DNA from: Gammaproteobacteria bacterium
GTDB taxonomy: Bacteria > Pseudomonadota > Gammaproteobacteria > Enterobacterales > Psychrobiaceae
Direction: 5' to 3'
Assembly: GCA_013214945.1 (NCBI GenBank)
Contig: JABSRT010000004.1
Location: 124,001 to 188,000, forward strand
Length of the DNA: 64,000 bases
The notes beneath the pieces are model-generated. The model made no database searches, had not been told where the DNA came from, and was given only the letters and a program-made list of their open reading frames with translations. The translations under genes were made by a program, and so were the position numbers. Positions within the stretch are counted from its first letter, which is position 1; each line of letters starts with the position of its first letter. Positions 36,314 through 46,323 of the stretch are shown one piece after another.

Positions 36314-37081
36314 GTGCATCAGCTACCACAATTAGACCTTAAAACTAAGGTCAGCGAGTCCGAGTGGCAGATCCGAATCGACTTGGCGGCGTGTTATCGT
36401 TTAGTGTGCTACTTTGGGTGGGATGATCTTATTTATACCCATTTGTCGGCCCGCGTTCCGGGCACCGATCATTACTTGGTTAATGCGTTCGGTCTGGCAT
36501 TCGATGAAATAACAGCCTCTAATCTGGTTAAAGTCGATTTAATGGGCAACATTTTAGACGACACGCCTTTTAAGATAAACCCGGCTGGTTTTACGATCCA
36601 TAGCGCGGTACATCAGGCACGTAATGATGCTCATTGTGTCATTCATCTGCATACCAAAGAAACCATTGCGGTCGCAACGCAAACGCAAGGTTTGTTACCT
36701 TATAGCCAGTATTCAATGTTTTCATTATCCTCATTGGGTTATCACGAATATGAAGGCTTGGCGGTTAATGATGAAGAACGCGCCCGACTGCAGGCAGATT
36801 TAGGCACCAATAACCATTTGTTATTGGTTAATCACGGCGGTTTAACCGTTGGGCCAACCGTGGGCGATGCATTTATGCGGATGTATGATTTGCAGCGCGC
36901 CTGCGAAATTCAACTTTTGATTCAAGGAGCGGGGCAAGCAGCCAAATTGGTGCCGCAACCGATCTTAGACAATATTTATGCTCAGGCCAAAGTAGTGCAT
37001 ACCGGCTCAACCGGTGGCCAATTGGCTTGGCCAGCAATGTTACGTAAAGTATATAAATTAGACCCTAGTTTTATTAATTAG
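36314..37081 (+). CDS. Class II aldolase/adducin-family protein
   Basis: A 255-residue cytosolic protein of the aldolase II/adducin fold. The zinc-binding histidines are seen in CVIHLHTKE (about residues 112-120) and VNHGGLTVG (about 175). In a manual comparison with FucA, the catalytic Glu73 of the PSSEWRFH segment is replaced by Gly (NPAGFTIH), so classical aldol chemistry is uncertain; adducin-like members show such changes. Start GTG 36314 follows AAGGGGG. It is 21 bases before an enolase-superfamily dehydratase and probably acts in the same sugar-acid route. Confidence 0.78.
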   Translation: MHQLPQLDLKTKVSESEWQIRIDLAACYRLVCYFGWDDLIYTHLSARVPGTDHYLVNAFGLAFDEITASNLVKVDLMGNILDDTPFKINPAGFTIHSAVHQARNDAHCVIHLHTKETIAVATQTQGLLPYSQYSMFSLSSLGYHEYEGLAVNDEERARLQADLGTNNHLLLVNHGGLTVGPTVGDAFMRMYDLQRACEIQLLIQGAGQAAKLVPQPILDNIYAQAKVVHTGSTGGQLAWPAMLRKVYKLDPSFIN

Positions 37082-37102
37082 GGGAAACATGGAGAAATTA
37101 CA

Positions 37103-38278
37103 ATGAAAGTCACCTCGATAGAAGTTTTTGATATCGAATGTCCAGATCGCGCTGGCTGGAATCCGGTGTTTGTTCGTATTCACACCGATGAAGGCATTAG
37201 CGGTGTTGGCGAAGCGGGGCTTGCTTATGATTTAGGTCATAGCGCGGCAGCCCATATGGTTAAAGAAATGGCTGAAGCATTTTTGATTGGTCATGACCCA
37301 TTTCAAACGGAAATGTTGTGGGCGCGGATGTTGCGTGAAAGCTTTTGGGGCTTAGGTGGTGGACCGGTCGTTTATGCTGCAATGAGTGCAATTGATACCG
37401 CGTTGTGGGATATCAAAGGCAAGGCGCTTAATGTGCCTGTTTACCAACTGCTTGGTGGTAAAGTTAACGCGAAACTACGCACCTATGCTTCGCAATTACA
37501 GTTTGACTGGGACAGCGAGTTCAAAGCATTGTCGCAACCCGAGCAATATGCGGAAGCCGCATTAAAAGCAGTAGCAGAGGGTTATGATGCGGTTAAGGTT
37601 GATCCGATCATGTATGACAAAGACGGTAATACTTATTACGATCGAACCAAGATAATTTCTCGTCGTGAAATGAAGCTTTATCGTGCCCGGATGCAAGCAA
37701 TTCGTGAAGCGGTTGGTGATGAAGTGGATATCATCTTTGAATGTCATAGTTTACCGGGCGTGACAACGGCAATTCAATTGGGTGAAATAGCCGAAGAATT
37801 CGACTGTATGTATTATGAAGAACCAGTAAATTACCTTAACCACTCGTTGCACCGTAAAGTCGCTGACAAAGTCAAAGTACCGATTGCCGGTGGCGAGCGT
37901 TTATATAACCGTTGGGGCGTGCGTCCATACCTTGAAGATCAAAGTATTGATGTACTACAGCCAGATATTGGCTTGTGTGGCGGTTTTACTGAAACCAAAA
38001 AAGTCTGTGATTATGCAGATATTTTCGATATTAAAATTCAAGCACACGTTTGTGGTGGCCCCGTGGCAACAGCCGCTTCATTACATTTAGAAACAGCTAT
38101 TCCGAACTTTTTAATTCACGAGCACCATACTTATGCGATCAAGTCATGGAACCGTGAGTTATGTTTGCAAGATCCACAGCCTAAAAATGGCTTTTTCGAA
38201 GTGTCTGAAGCTCCCGGCATCGGCATTGAATTGAATGACGAAATTGTGATGCGCTCACCGCGGATTGTAATTAAGTAA
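37103..38278 (+). CDS. Enolase superfamily (mandelate racemase/sugar acid dehydratase) enzyme
   Basis: A 391-residue enzyme with the MR/MLE capping domain (1-120) and a TIM barrel. The metal ligands are Glu213 (FECHS), Glu239 (YYEEP) and Glu265 (GGERLY), spaced 26 residues apart as usual. His215 and His315 (AHVCGGP) are placed like the catalytic histidines of galactonate/mannonate dehydratases, and Lys165 lies in AVKVDP. An aldonate (hexonate/pentonate) dehydratase is the best reading, but the substrate is not decided by sequence. It ends in a strong bidirectional terminator. Co-transcribed with the aldolase-like gene. Confidence 0.82.
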   Translation: MKVTSIEVFDIECPDRAGWNPVFVRIHTDEGISGVGEAGLAYDLGHSAAAHMVKEMAEAFLIGHDPFQTEMLWARMLRESFWGLGGGPVVYAAMSAIDTALWDIKGKALNVPVYQLLGGKVNAKLRTYASQLQFDWDSEFKALSQPEQYAEAALKAVAEGYDAVKVDPIMYDKDGNTYYDRTKIISRREMKLYRARMQAIREAVGDEVDIIFECHSLPGVTTAIQLGEIAEEFDCMYYEEPVNYLNHSLHRKVADKVKVPIAGGERLYNRWGVRPYLEDQSIDVLQPDIGLCGGFTETKKVCDYADIFDIKIQAHVCGGPVATAASLHLETAIPNFLIHEHHTYAIKSWNRELCLQDPQPKNGFFEVSEAPGIGIELNDEIVMRSPRIVIK

Positions 38279-38284
38279 TTACCC

Positions 38285-38316
38285 AAACGGCAGATAAACT
38301 GGTTTATCTGCCGTTT
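38285..38316. terminator. Bidirectional terminator between the convergent sugar-acid gene pairs
   Basis: A perfect 14-bp stem AAACGGCAGATAAA / TTTATCTGCCGTTT with a CTGG loop, seven bases after the dehydratase stop. The T-rich end is present for both strands. Confidence 0.85.
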
Positions 38317-38365
38317 CTTGTTGGAAGCTTATTTTATCGTAACGCCCAGGACTTATATCAATCAA

Positions 38366-39226
38366 TTAGTCGAGTTCAAAACTATAAACCGCCAAGCTAT
38401 TAGTCAGCATTAAGCGTTCTAATATCGCCGCAGATAGTTCAAGTTCGGCGTAACTTTGCCATAAATTAGCGTAACTATCGCTTAATAAACACAATGGGAA
38501 GTTGCTTGCTAACATCACTTTTGTTTGGTCAAAGCAATTTAGCAACCAAGCTATTGTCTTAATTAAATCTTGCTGATTATATTGCCGGTTGACCATTTCC
38601 CAGCCCGACGCTTTTACATAGACATTAGGGCAAGCTGCCAGCTCACTAATATTATGTTGCCATTGCCGCCGCAGTTGGCCAACATTCGGACAAAATCCGC
38701 CATGATTAAGCACGATAGCCAAGTTGGGCAAGTGCCGAGCTAGTTGTGTTAGCGCGAGCATGCCTGAGCTATCACTGCCTTGCAGCTGGGCTTCAAATAA
38801 GAAATTGAATGAGAGAAGCTGTGCTAAATTAGCTAACACCCGCTGGTTAGTTAGCAAAACGCTGGCCTCATCGTCGAGGATATGGCGCACGCCAACCACT
38901 GATGAATATTGGCAAAGTTGGTTTAAGGTTTGATTAAAATCATCCTGACTAACCGTTAAATCAACGCTAGCGATGCTTTTAAATGGCAAGTCGTTGCTGT
39001 GCTCTAACCAAGCAATTTCTTGCCAGGGTTGCTGGTTATTAAAGCCTGCTTCAATGTGGACAAAACCGACAAGTTCGATAGCGGGCGGCAACTGAAGGTC
39101 TCCCAGTGAAAAATTACGCGCAATCTTGGCTTTGTCAGGCCAAAATGGAGCAGCATCAGGTTTTAACCACTGGTACTGGCCCTTGGTTAGGTCAAAAAAA
39201 TGCAAATGTGGGTCGATTATTTTCAT
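38366..39226 (-). CDS. Amidohydrolase-2 family hydrolase, probable sugar lactonase
   Basis: A 286-residue TIM-barrel metal-dependent hydrolase. The IIDPHLHFFDL opening gives the HxH motif (residues 7-9); further conserved positions are FVHIEAG (about 56-62), VGVRHILDDE (about 111-120), VLNHGGF (about 171) and ASNFPLC (about 240, where the family has an Asp or Asn). Relatives of this set include L-fuconolactonase and other sugar lactone hydrolases. Paired with an SDR five bases upstream, a dehydrogenase-lactonase couple fits. The substrate is unproven. Confidence 0.78.
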   Translation of the reverse strand: MKIIDPHLHFFDLTKGQYQWLKPDAAPFWPDKAKIARNFSLGDLQLPPAIELVGFVHIEAGFNNQQPWQEIAWLEHSNDLPFKSIASVDLTVSQDDFNQTLNQLCQYSSVVGVRHILDDEASVLLTNQRVLANLAQLLSFNFLFEAQLQGSDSSGMLALTQLARHLPNLAIVLNHGGFCPNVGQLRRQWQHNISELAACPNVYVKASGWEMVNRQYNQQDLIKTIAWLLNCFDQTKVMLASNFPLCLLSDSYANLWQSYAELELSAAILERLMLTNSLAVYSFELD

Positions 39227-39231
39227 TAACG

Positions 39232-39960
39232 TTATTGCGCCGTATAGCCACCATCAATTACCTGCAAACTGCCGGTAATAAAGCTTGCTTGATCACTCGC
39301 TAAAAAATACACCAGCTGGGCGACGTCTTCAGGCTGACCTAAGCGGCCTAACGGCTGTAATGCCGCTTCTTCAAGGTGAACTTGGGCATGATCAGCACCT
39401 GATCTTTCGCAGTAATTGTTGATGGCTTGATGATAAAGCGGGGTTTCTATGGTGCCAGGACACACTGCGTTAGCGCGAATATTAAAACTAGCGTAATCAA
39501 TCGCGGTAGTTTTTGCGATTGATGCGAGCGCGTGTTTACTGAGGTTGTAAGCAAAAGAATTACTTTTAGCGACCAGCGCTTGATCTGAGGCTACAATCAC
39601 AATAGCGCCTTGTTGCTGGGCTTTCATGCTAGGTAAAGTTGCCTTTATCGCGGCATAAGCCCCTTTAACATTGATTGAAAATATTCGGTCAAGTTCGGCT
39701 TCGCTCGTTTGTTCAATTGAACCGGAAAAGTGCACGCCAGCATTGCAAACTAAGCAATCTATTTGGCCTTCTTGTTGCGCAATTGTTTCAATTGCGGTAA
39801 CTACCTGTTCAGTTTTACTGACATCACACTGGACGAAGTAGCCGGCTGGGCCAATCGTTAAATCTAGGTTGTAAACTTCATAACCTTGGCGGATAAATTT
39901 TTTAATAATGGCAAGGCCGATGCCTTTGCTGCCACCTGTTACTATTGCAATATTTTTCAT
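39232..39960 (-). CDS. Short-chain dehydrogenase/reductase, probable sugar dehydrogenase
   Basis: A 242-residue classical SDR: cofactor motif TGGSKGIG (residues about 8-15), CNAGVH (about 78-83), and the catalytic Ser with YNLSK (Tyr-x3-Lys, about 145-149), then VCPGTIETP. Asp at the end of the second strand (YNLDLT) favours NAD+. Start ATG 39960 is chosen because it gives a normal SDR length; the frame runs 62 codons further with no SDR sequence. It heads the two-gene unit with the amidohydrolase. A perfect Fur-type 7-1-7 palindrome lies 54-68 bases upstream. Confidence 0.82.
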   Translation of the reverse strand: MKNIAIVTGGSKGIGLAIIKKFIRQGYEVYNLDLTIGPAGYFVQCDVSKTEQVVTAIETIAQQEGQIDCLVCNAGVHFSGSIEQTSEAELDRIFSINVKGAYAAIKATLPSMKAQQQGAIVIVASDQALVAKSNSFAYNLSKHALASIAKTTAIDYASFNIRANAVCPGTIETPLYHQAINNYCERSGADHAQVHLEEAALQPLGRLGQPEDVAQLVYFLASDQASFITGSLQVIDGGYTAQ

Positions 39961-40013
39961 GATTGTTGTTTCTTTGGCTAGGAATGGCAAGATTAATAAA
40001 CTGTGTGCATTAT

Positions 40014-40028
40014 TGATAATTATTATCA
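40014..40028. promoter_or_regulatory. Fur-type 7-1-7 motif upstream of the SDR gene
   Basis: TGATAATTATTATCA is a perfect inverted repeat with arms of seven bases around one central base, identical to the 7-1-7 form of the Fur consensus (TGATAATNATTATCA). It is in promoter position for the minus-strand SDR-amidohydrolase pair and 450 bases from nqrA. The AT-rich surroundings raise the chance of a fortuitous match. Confidence 0.5.
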
Positions 40029-40093
40029 GATGTTCAATGTTCGAGGGTGATTTATTAAGTGAATAAGACTCGTTATTGTTTGGTGGGGTTTGT

Positions 40094-40111
40094 TTTGTTA
40101 TCCGTAACAAA
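40094..40111. promoter_or_regulatory. Inverted repeat, possible operator in the SDR-nqrA gap
   Basis: TTTGTTA-TCCG-TAACAAA: seven-base arms around four bases, between the divergent SDR and nqrA genes. Its size suits a dimeric repressor, but no regulator gene is nearby. The rest of 40029-40478 is AT-rich with no further recognised element; it should hold the nqr promoter. Confidence 0.3.
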
Positions 40112-40478
40112 TTCTTTAAAATAATAACAAAAATAAATTCCACCAATAATAGCGGCCTAGCGAGCTGTTAGTTATAAAATAACGACTCAAAACAGTTTTA
40201 TATCACTAAAGTTGCATTAGAAATTGTTAATTTGCAGTTTAGTCTGGCGCGAGTTAGTGGTAGACTTTCGCGCTAGTTAGAGTAAGTGTTTTTCTTGGGT
40301 TTGGTTTTTCAAGCCTTAGAGTCGTGCTTATTCTAAAATTTTGAGCGCTATGGTAATTAAGTTTTAAATTTTCCTATTTGGAAGTTTGGCTTATTTTTAA
40401 TTTTGTTACTAATAAAATAGCAAGCAACTGTCGAGCCTAACGGCTAATTCCCTTTTCCGCTAACCAGTGCAAGTGAAT

Positions 40479-41822
40479 ATGATTACAATAAAAAAAGGTC
40501 TGGACCTTCCTATTGCAGGAGTTCCCCAGCAAGTAATCCATGATGGTCCGTCCATCAAACAGATCGCTACCCTTGGTGAAGAGTTCTTTGGCATGCGCCC
40601 TACGATGAAAGTTCGTGTGGGTGATACTGTCAAAAAAGGTCAGGTAATTTTCGAAGATAAGAAAAATCCTGGCGTTTTGTTTACTGCTTCAGCTAGTGGT
40701 GTTGTATCCCAAATAAACCGTGGCGCAAAAAGAGCGTTTTTGTCTCTAGTGATTGATGTTGAAGGTTCCCAGCAAGAAACCTTTACTAGCTATCCTGCAA
40801 CTGAATTGGCTCAATTAGAGCGCAGTACAGTCGTTGATACTCTAGTGCAATCAGGACAATGGACAGCCCTACGTACGCGTCCTTTCTCAAAAGTACCTGC
40901 GATTGATAGTACTCCTGCGGCGATTTTCGTTTCAGCAATGGATACCAATCCATTAGCAGCTGATCCTGCAGTAATTATCAAAGAGCAGTCGCAAGATTTT
41001 ATCAATGGTTTAACGATCTTATCTCGTTTAACCGAAGGTAAAGTTTTTGTCGGTAAAAAGCCTGGTGCTGATATTCCTAGTAGTAATGTTAGTTCGGTTG
41101 AACAGCATGAATTTGCAGGTATTCACCCGGCTGGCCTAGTTGGTACTCATATTCACTATCTACACCCTGTCAGCGCAAGCCGTACAGTGTGGTCGTTAGG
41201 TTATCAAGATGTTATTGGCTTTGGTAAATTATTCACCACCGGTGAAATTTACTCAGATCGGATAATTTCATTGGCAGGTCCAGGCGTTGTTAAACCACGT
41301 TTAGTACGTACCTTGTTAGGTGCCAACACTAATGAGTTGACTAACGGTGAGCTAATCGACGGTGAAAACCGGGTTATCTCTGGTTCAGTTCTGCAAGGGA
41401 CTACTGCCGCTGGTGATGTTGCCTTTATTGGTCGTTATGCTAACCAAGTTAGTGTCCTAAGCGAAGGCCGTGAAAAAGAATTCATGGGCTGGATGAAAGC
41501 AGGACGTGATGTCGTGTCGGTAACCCGTTCATACATTTCTCACTTAACGCCGAATCGTTTGCTTAATCTAAACACTGCGACTAATGGTAGTGATCGTGCG
41601 ATGGTGCCAATCGGCAGTTATGAGCGCGTTATGCCTTTAGATCTACTACCAACAATGTTGTTGCGCGATCTATGTGCCGGTGATTTAGACGGTGCGCAAA
41701 CATTGGGTTGTTTAGAGCTAGATGAAGAAGATTTAGCACTATGTACCTTCGTCTGTCCGGGCAAATATGACTTCGGTCAAATTCTGCGTGACAGTCTGAC
41801 TACTATTGAGAAGGAAGGTTAA
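40479..41822 (+). CDS. nqrA: Na+-translocating NADH:quinone reductase subunit A
   Basis: A 447-residue peripheral subunit (V. cholerae NqrA 446). The [15 protein letters not shown]-terminus fixes the start at 40479; a GTG four codons earlier is in frame but not conserved. NqrA faces the cytoplasm and takes part in quinone binding; it has a biotinyl-carrier-like fold near the N-terminus ([17 protein letters not shown]). First gene of the complete nqrABCDEF-apbE-nqrM operon. Confidence 0.96.
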   Translation: MITIKKGLDLPIAGVPQQVIHDGPSIKQIATLGEEFFGMRPTMKVRVGDTVKKGQVIFEDKKNPGVLFTASASGVVSQINRGAKRAFLSLVIDVEGSQQETFTSYPATELAQLERSTVVDTLVQSGQWTALRTRPFSKVPAIDSTPAAIFVSAMDTNPLAADPAVIIKEQSQDFINGLTILSRLTEGKVFVGKKPGADIPSSNVSSVEQHEFAGIHPAGLVGTHIHYLHPVSASRTVWSLGYQDVIGFGKLFTTGEIYSDRIISLAGPGVVKPRLVRTLLGANTNELTNGELIDGENRVISGSVLQGTTAAGDVAFIGRYANQVSVLSEGREKEFMGWMKAGRDVVSVTRSYISHLTPNRLLNLNTATNGSDRAMVPIGSYERVMPLDLLPTMLLRDLCAGDLDGAQTLGCLELDEEDLALCTFVCPGKYDFGQILRDSLTTIEKEG

Positions 41823-41826
41823 GCAG

Positions 41827-43035
41827 ATGGGCTTAAAGAATTATCTCGAGAGTATCGAGCCGAACTTTGAGAAAGGCGGTAAGTACGAAAAATGGTATGC
41901 GCTTTACGAAGCAGCAGCAACTATTTTCTACTCAACTGGTTTTGTCAATCACGGTAAAACTCACGTTCGTGATGCGGTAGAACTAAAACGTATCATGATC
42001 ATGGTATGGCTTGCTACTTTCCCAGCTATGTTCTGGGGCATGTACAACATTGGCCTGCAAGCTAACGACGCGGTTATCGCTGGTATGGCGATGGGCGAAG
42101 GTTGGCAAGAAGGCTTGTTTACACTGCTTGGCGGTGTTTTAGGCGCTGACGCGGGTTGTGGCACCTTGTTCCTATATGGCGCAATGTTCTTCCTGCCTAT
42201 CTATGCAACGGCATTTATCGTTGGTGGTTTCTGGGAAGTATTGTTTGCGATGGTGCGTGGTCACGAAATTAACGAAGGTTTCTTCGTTACTTCAGTGCTG
42301 TTCGCATTAATCCTGCCTGCAACTATTCCTTTATGGCAAGTGGCTATCGGTATTTCATTTGGTGTTGTTATTGCCAAAGAAGTATTTGGTGGTACCGGTA
42401 AGAACTTCCTAAACCCAGCATTAGCAGGTCGTGCGTTCTTATTCTTCGCTTATGCACCGGATATTTCTGGTGATGCTGTTTGGACTGCAATCGATGGTTT
42501 CTCTGGCGCAACGGCACTTAGCCTAGTTGCTAACGAAGGCATGGTTGCACTAGAAGGTACTATGACTTGGATGGACGCATTCATGGGCAAAATGCAAGGT
42601 TCAATGGGTGAAGTTTCTACCCTAGCAATCTTAATTGGTGGTGCGTTTATCGTCTACCAACGCATAGCTTCGTGGCGCATTATCCTCGGTGTATTCTTTG
42701 GTATGGTTGTAACAAGCTTGTTGTTTAACGCAATAGCTTCTGATACGTCTACTCCAATGATGCACATGGATTGGACTTGGCACTTAGTGACTGGTGGTTT
42801 TGCCTTTGGCATGATCTTCATGGCAACTGACCCTGTATCTGCTTCATTCACTAACCCTGGCCGCTGGGCTTTTGGCGCACTAATTGGTGCGATGGTTGTG
42901 ATGATCCGTGTCGTTAACCCGGCATTCCCAGAAGGTATGATGCTAGCAATCTTATTTGCTAATTTATTTGCACCGTTATTTGACTACTTTGTTGTTCAGT
43001 CAAACATCAAGCGGAGGGCTGCTCGTCATGGGTAA
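41827..43035 (+). CDS. nqrB: Na+-translocating NADH:quinone reductase subunit B
   Basis: A 402-residue integral membrane subunit with about ten helices. The covalent FMN attachment threonine is in the SGATALS motif (about residue 227), and the glycine-rich quinone-binding helix is present early in the protein. It forms much of the sodium path with NqrD and NqrE and also holds riboflavin. Start ATG 41827, after AAGGAAGG; the open frame begins seven codons earlier inside the nqrA end. It overlaps nqrC by 8 bases. Confidence 0.96.
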   Translation: MGLKNYLESIEPNFEKGGKYEKWYALYEAAATIFYSTGFVNHGKTHVRDAVELKRIMIMVWLATFPAMFWGMYNIGLQANDAVIAGMAMGEGWQEGLFTLLGGVLGADAGCGTLFLYGAMFFLPIYATAFIVGGFWEVLFAMVRGHEINEGFFVTSVLFALILPATIPLWQVAIGISFGVVIAKEVFGGTGKNFLNPALAGRAFLFFAYAPDISGDAVWTAIDGFSGATALSLVANEGMVALEGTMTWMDAFMGKMQGSMGEVSTLAILIGGAFIVYQRIASWRIILGVFFGMVVTSLLFNAIASDTSTPMMHMDWTWHLVTGGFAFGMIFMATDPVSASFTNPGRWAFGALIGAMVVMIRVVNPAFPEGMMLAILFANLFAPLFDYFVVQSNIKRRAARHG

Positions 43036-43798
43036 TAAAGACTCTTTTGGCAGAACGCTAATCTTTGTATTAGTGACCTGTCTGGTTTGTTCGGTGATTG
43101 TTGCTGGCGCTGCGGTTGGTCTTAGACCAATGCAACTCGAGAATAAAGCACTGGATAAGCAAACTAGAATATTAGAAGCATCGGGTCTACTTGAATCTTC
43201 AATGAGTAAGACAGAGATTGTTGCTACTTATACTAAATTCGTTGAAGCGAAGTTATTAGACTTTGCTACTGGCGAATTTGTTGAAGGTAATACTGAAACT
43301 TTTGATCAGCGTATCTATGCTTTAAGCAGCGATACTAGCATCTCTCCTGTAAATGACGTTGCTAAAATTAACCGTCGTGCTAACCAGACTATTGTTTATC
43401 TTGTAAAAGATGACGCTGGCCAAACCGATACCGTTATTTTAGAAATGCGCGGCAGTGGTTTGTGGTCAATGATGTATGCATTTGTTGGCTTAGAAACTGA
43501 TCTAAACACTGTTAAAAGTGTTATCTACTATGACCAAGGTGAAACTCCTGGTTTAGGTGGTGAAGTTGAAAACCCTAAGTGGAAACAACAATGGGCTGGT
43601 AAACAGTTATTTAATAGCAATGGTGACATCGCAATTAAAATTGTTAAAGGCGGCGCTAAAGCTGGCGATATCCACGGTGTTGACGCGCTTTCTGGCGCAA
43701 CCCTAACGGGTAAAGGCGTAGAGAATACCTTTAACTTCTGGCTTGGTGAAGAAGGCTTCGGTCCTTTCATTGCTAAGCATAAAAATGGAGGTCTATAA
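43028..43798 (+). CDS. nqrC: Na+-translocating NADH:quinone reductase subunit C
   Basis: A 256-residue subunit with one N-terminal membrane helix and a periplasmic FMN-binding domain; the covalent FMN threonine is in [12 protein letters not shown] near residue 223. ApbE, encoded downstream, attaches the flavin. Start ATG 43028 (MGNKDSFGR) overlaps the nqrB stop; the stop overlaps the nqrD start (TAATG). Confidence 0.96.
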   Translation: MGNKDSFGRTLIFVLVTCLVCSVIVAGAAVGLRPMQLENKALDKQTRILEASGLLESSMSKTEIVATYTKFVEAKLLDFATGEFVEGNTETFDQRIYALSSDTSISPVNDVAKINRRANQTIVYLVKDDAGQTDTVILEMRGSGLWSMMYAFVGLETDLNTVKSVIYYDQGETPGLGGEVENPKWKQQWAGKQLFNSNGDIAIKIVKGGAKAGDIHGVDALSGATLTGKGVENTFNFWLGEEGFGPFIAKHKNGGL

Positions 43799-44427
43799 TG
43801 GCTGACACGAAAGAAATGAAGAAGGTACTGTTTGGACCAATATTGGATAATAATCCAATTGGTTTGCAAGTACTGGGTATTTGTTCTGCACTAGCCGTTA
43901 CAGGTTCAATGCAAAAAGCCTTGATTATGACGATTGCAGTAACCTTAGTTACCGCATTCTCTAGTCTGTTCATTTCAATGATCCGTAACCAAATTCCAAA
44001 TGCGGTTCGAATCATTGTGCAAATGGCGGTAATTGCTAGTTTAGTAATCCTAGTTGACCAATGTTTAAAAGCCTTTGCTTATCAGATGTCAAAAGAACTC
44101 TCGGTATTTGTTGGATTAATCATTACCAACTGTATCGTGATGGGTCGTGCTGAAGCCTATGCAATGAAAGAGCCACCACTAATGAGCTTCCTTGACGGTA
44201 TCGGTAACGGTATTGGTTACGGCGCGATGTTAATGGCTGTTGCTTTTTTCCGTGAGCTACTAAGTAAAGGTTCATTATTTGATGTTCAAATAATGCCATT
44301 GCTTCGTGATGGTGGTTGGTATCAGGCGAATGGTTTGTTAGTTCTACCATTTAGTTCATTCTTTGTTATCGGTTTGATTATCTGGGCAATTCGCCAGTAC
44401 AAGCCTGAACAGGTTGAGAAGGACTAG
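43798..44427 (+). CDS. nqrD: Na+-translocating NADH:quinone reductase subunit D
   Basis: A 209-residue six-helix membrane protein. The two cysteines that, with those of NqrE, hold the intramembrane iron-sulphur centre are visible in [10 protein letters not shown] (about residue 29) and [11 protein letters not shown] (about 112). It is arranged as an inverted-topology pair with NqrE. The ATG shares a base with the nqrC stop. Confidence 0.96.
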   Translation: MADTKEMKKVLFGPILDNNPIGLQVLGICSALAVTGSMQKALIMTIAVTLVTAFSSLFISMIRNQIPNAVRIIVQMAVIASLVILVDQCLKAFAYQMSKELSVFVGLIITNCIVMGRAEAYAMKEPPLMSFLDGIGNGIGYGAMLMAVAFFRELLSKGSLFDVQIMPLLRDGGWYQANGLLVLPFSSFFVIGLIIWAIRQYKPEQVEKD

Positions 44428-44435
44428 GAAATATT

Positions 44436-45032
44436 ATGGAACATTATATTAGTTTGTTTATTAAAGTCGTTTTCGTTGAAAACATGGCTTTAAGCTTTTT
44501 CCTTGGTATGTGTACCTTCCTTGCTGTTTCTAAAAAAATCAGCACAGCGATTGGTCTTGGTGTTGCGGTAACGTTCGTATTAGCGATTGCGGTACCTGCT
44601 AACCAACTTATTTACCATGCAGTACTTGCGCCTAACGCATTAGGCGAAGGCATTGATCTTAGCTTCTTGAGCTTCATCACTTACATTGGTGTTATTGCTG
44701 CACTGGTACAAGTTGTTGAAATGATTCTAGATAAGTATATGCCGGTTCTTTACAACGCATTAGGGATTTTCCTACCACTTATCACAGTAAACTGTGCGAT
44801 CTTTGGTGGCGTAGCATTTATGGTGCAACGTAACTATAACTTCGGTGAGTCTGTGGTATTTGGTATCGGTTCTGGTGTGGGTTGGACATTGGCGATTGTA
44901 TTGATGGCTGCTGTTCGCGAAAAACTAAAATATGCAGATATTCCTGATGGTCTTAAAGGTTTAGGTATTACCTTTATCACTGCTGGTCTGATGGCGTTGG
45001 GTTTCCAGTCATTTGGCGGTATCTCATTATAA
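44436..45032 (+). CDS. nqrE: Na+-translocating NADH:quinone reductase subunit E
   Basis: A 198-residue six-helix membrane subunit, paralogous to NqrD. The iron-sulphur cysteines are in [12 protein letters not shown] (about residue 26) and [11 protein letters not shown] (about 120). It begins eight bases after the nqrD stop. Confidence 0.96.
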   Translation: MEHYISLFIKVVFVENMALSFFLGMCTFLAVSKKISTAIGLGVAVTFVLAIAVPANQLIYHAVLAPNALGEGIDLSFLSFITYIGVIAALVQVVEMILDKYMPVLYNALGIFLPLITVNCAIFGGVAFMVQRNYNFGESVVFGIGSGVGWTLAIVLMAAVREKLKYADIPDGLKGLGITFITAGLMALGFQSFGGISL

Positions 45033-45090
45033 TTAGTTCGGTTGGGCAGCGGTTTAATTCACTGCCTAACCAAATTTAAAGGAAAAGTTT

Positions 45091-46317
45091 ATGCAAGAGA
45101 TTATTCTTGGCGTAACGATGTTCACCGCGATTGTTATGGCATTAGTATTAGTGATTTTATTCGCTAAATCTAAGCTGATTTCAGACGGTGACGTTACCAT
45201 AGCAATCAATGGCGATCCTGCTAAGGGCGTTATTACTAAGCCTGGCGATAAGTTATTAGGTACGCTAGCGGCCAAAGGGATTTTTATTCCTTCAGCCTGT
45301 GGCGGCGGCGGTACTTGTGGTCAGTGTAAAGTTCATGTTAAATCTGGCGGTGGTGAATTACTACCAACAGAAGAAGGTCATATTAACAAGAAGCAAGCCC
45401 GTCAGGGTGAGCGTTTGGCCTGTCAGGTTGCTGTTAAGCAAGACATGGACATTGTACTTGAAGATGAAATCTTTGGGGTTCAAAAGTGGGAATGTGAAGT
45501 TCGTTCTAACGACAACAAAGCAACCTTCATCAAAGAGCTAGTTTTGAATATTCCTGACGGTGAGTCAGTACCGTTTAAAGCCGGTGGTTATATTCAAATT
45601 GAAGCGCCTGCGCATCATATTAAATACAGCGATTTTGATATTCCAGCGGAATACCGTGCTGACTGGGAACGCTTTAAGTTTTTTGAAGTTGAATCAAAAG
45701 TTGATGACGAAACGCTACGTGCATACTCAATGGCGAACTATCCTGACGAGGAAGGTATCATCATGCTTAACGTGCGTATTGCGACACCACCACCAAATAA
45801 CTTGAGCCTGCCTGCGGGGATAATGTCATCGTACATCTGGAGCCTTAAAGCAGGCGACAAAGTAACGATTTCTGGTCCATTTGGTGAATTCTTTGCCAAA
45901 GAAACAGATGCCGAAATGATATTTGTTGGCGGTGGTGCTGGAATGGCGCCATTACGTTCACATATTTTCGATCAGCTTAAGCGTCTAAAGTCTAAGCGTA
46001 AGATCAGCTATTGGTATGGTTCTCGTTCAATGCGCGAAATGTTCTATCAAGAAGATTTCGATGGTCTGGCTGCTGCCAATCCTAACTTCCAATGGCATAT
46101 CGCGTTAAGTGATCCTCAGCCAGAAGATAACTGGACTGGCATGACCGGTTTCATTCATAACGTATTGTATGAAAACTACCTTAAAGATCATGAAGCACCT
46201 GAAGATTGTGAATACTACATGTGTGGTCCTCCGATGATGACATCGGCTGTAATCAACATGTTGAAAGATCTTGGTGTTGAAGATGAAAATATCTTGCTTG
46301 ATGATTTCGGTGGTTAA
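45091..46317 (+). CDS. nqrF: Na+-translocating NADH:quinone reductase subunit F
   Basis: A 408-residue electron input subunit: one N-terminal membrane helix, a [2Fe-2S] ferredoxin domain with [14 protein letters not shown] and a fourth cysteine in LACQVAV, then an FAD domain (RAYSMANYP) and an NADH-binding domain ([14 protein letters not shown], and MCGPPMM near the C-terminus). It oxidises NADH and passes electrons to the FMN and intramembrane centres. It is separated from nqrE by 58 bases, where a short A-rich Shine-Dalgarno (AAAGGAAAAG) is seen. Confidence 0.96.
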   Translation: MQEIILGVTMFTAIVMALVLVILFAKSKLISDGDVTIAINGDPAKGVITKPGDKLLGTLAAKGIFIPSACGGGGTCGQCKVHVKSGGGELLPTEEGHINKKQARQGERLACQVAVKQDMDIVLEDEIFGVQKWECEVRSNDNKATFIKELVLNIPDGESVPFKAGGYIQIEAPAHHIKYSDFDIPAEYRADWERFKFFEVESKVDDETLRAYSMANYPDEEGIIMLNVRIATPPPNNLSLPAGIMSSYIWSLKAGDKVTISGPFGEFFAKETDAEMIFVGGGAGMAPLRSHIFDQLKRLKSKRKISYWYGSRSMREMFYQEDFDGLAAANPNFQWHIALSDPQPEDNWTGMTGFIHNVLYENYLKDHEAPEDCEYYMCGPPMMTSAVINMLKDLGVEDENILLDDFGG

Positions 46318-46323
46318 TCCCTG

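Noticed and set aside
39961-40146. 62-codon N-terminal extension of the SDR
   Set aside because: It lies over the promoter region with the Fur-like motif, is of AT-rich random composition, and would place the TGGSKGIG motif far from the N-terminus.
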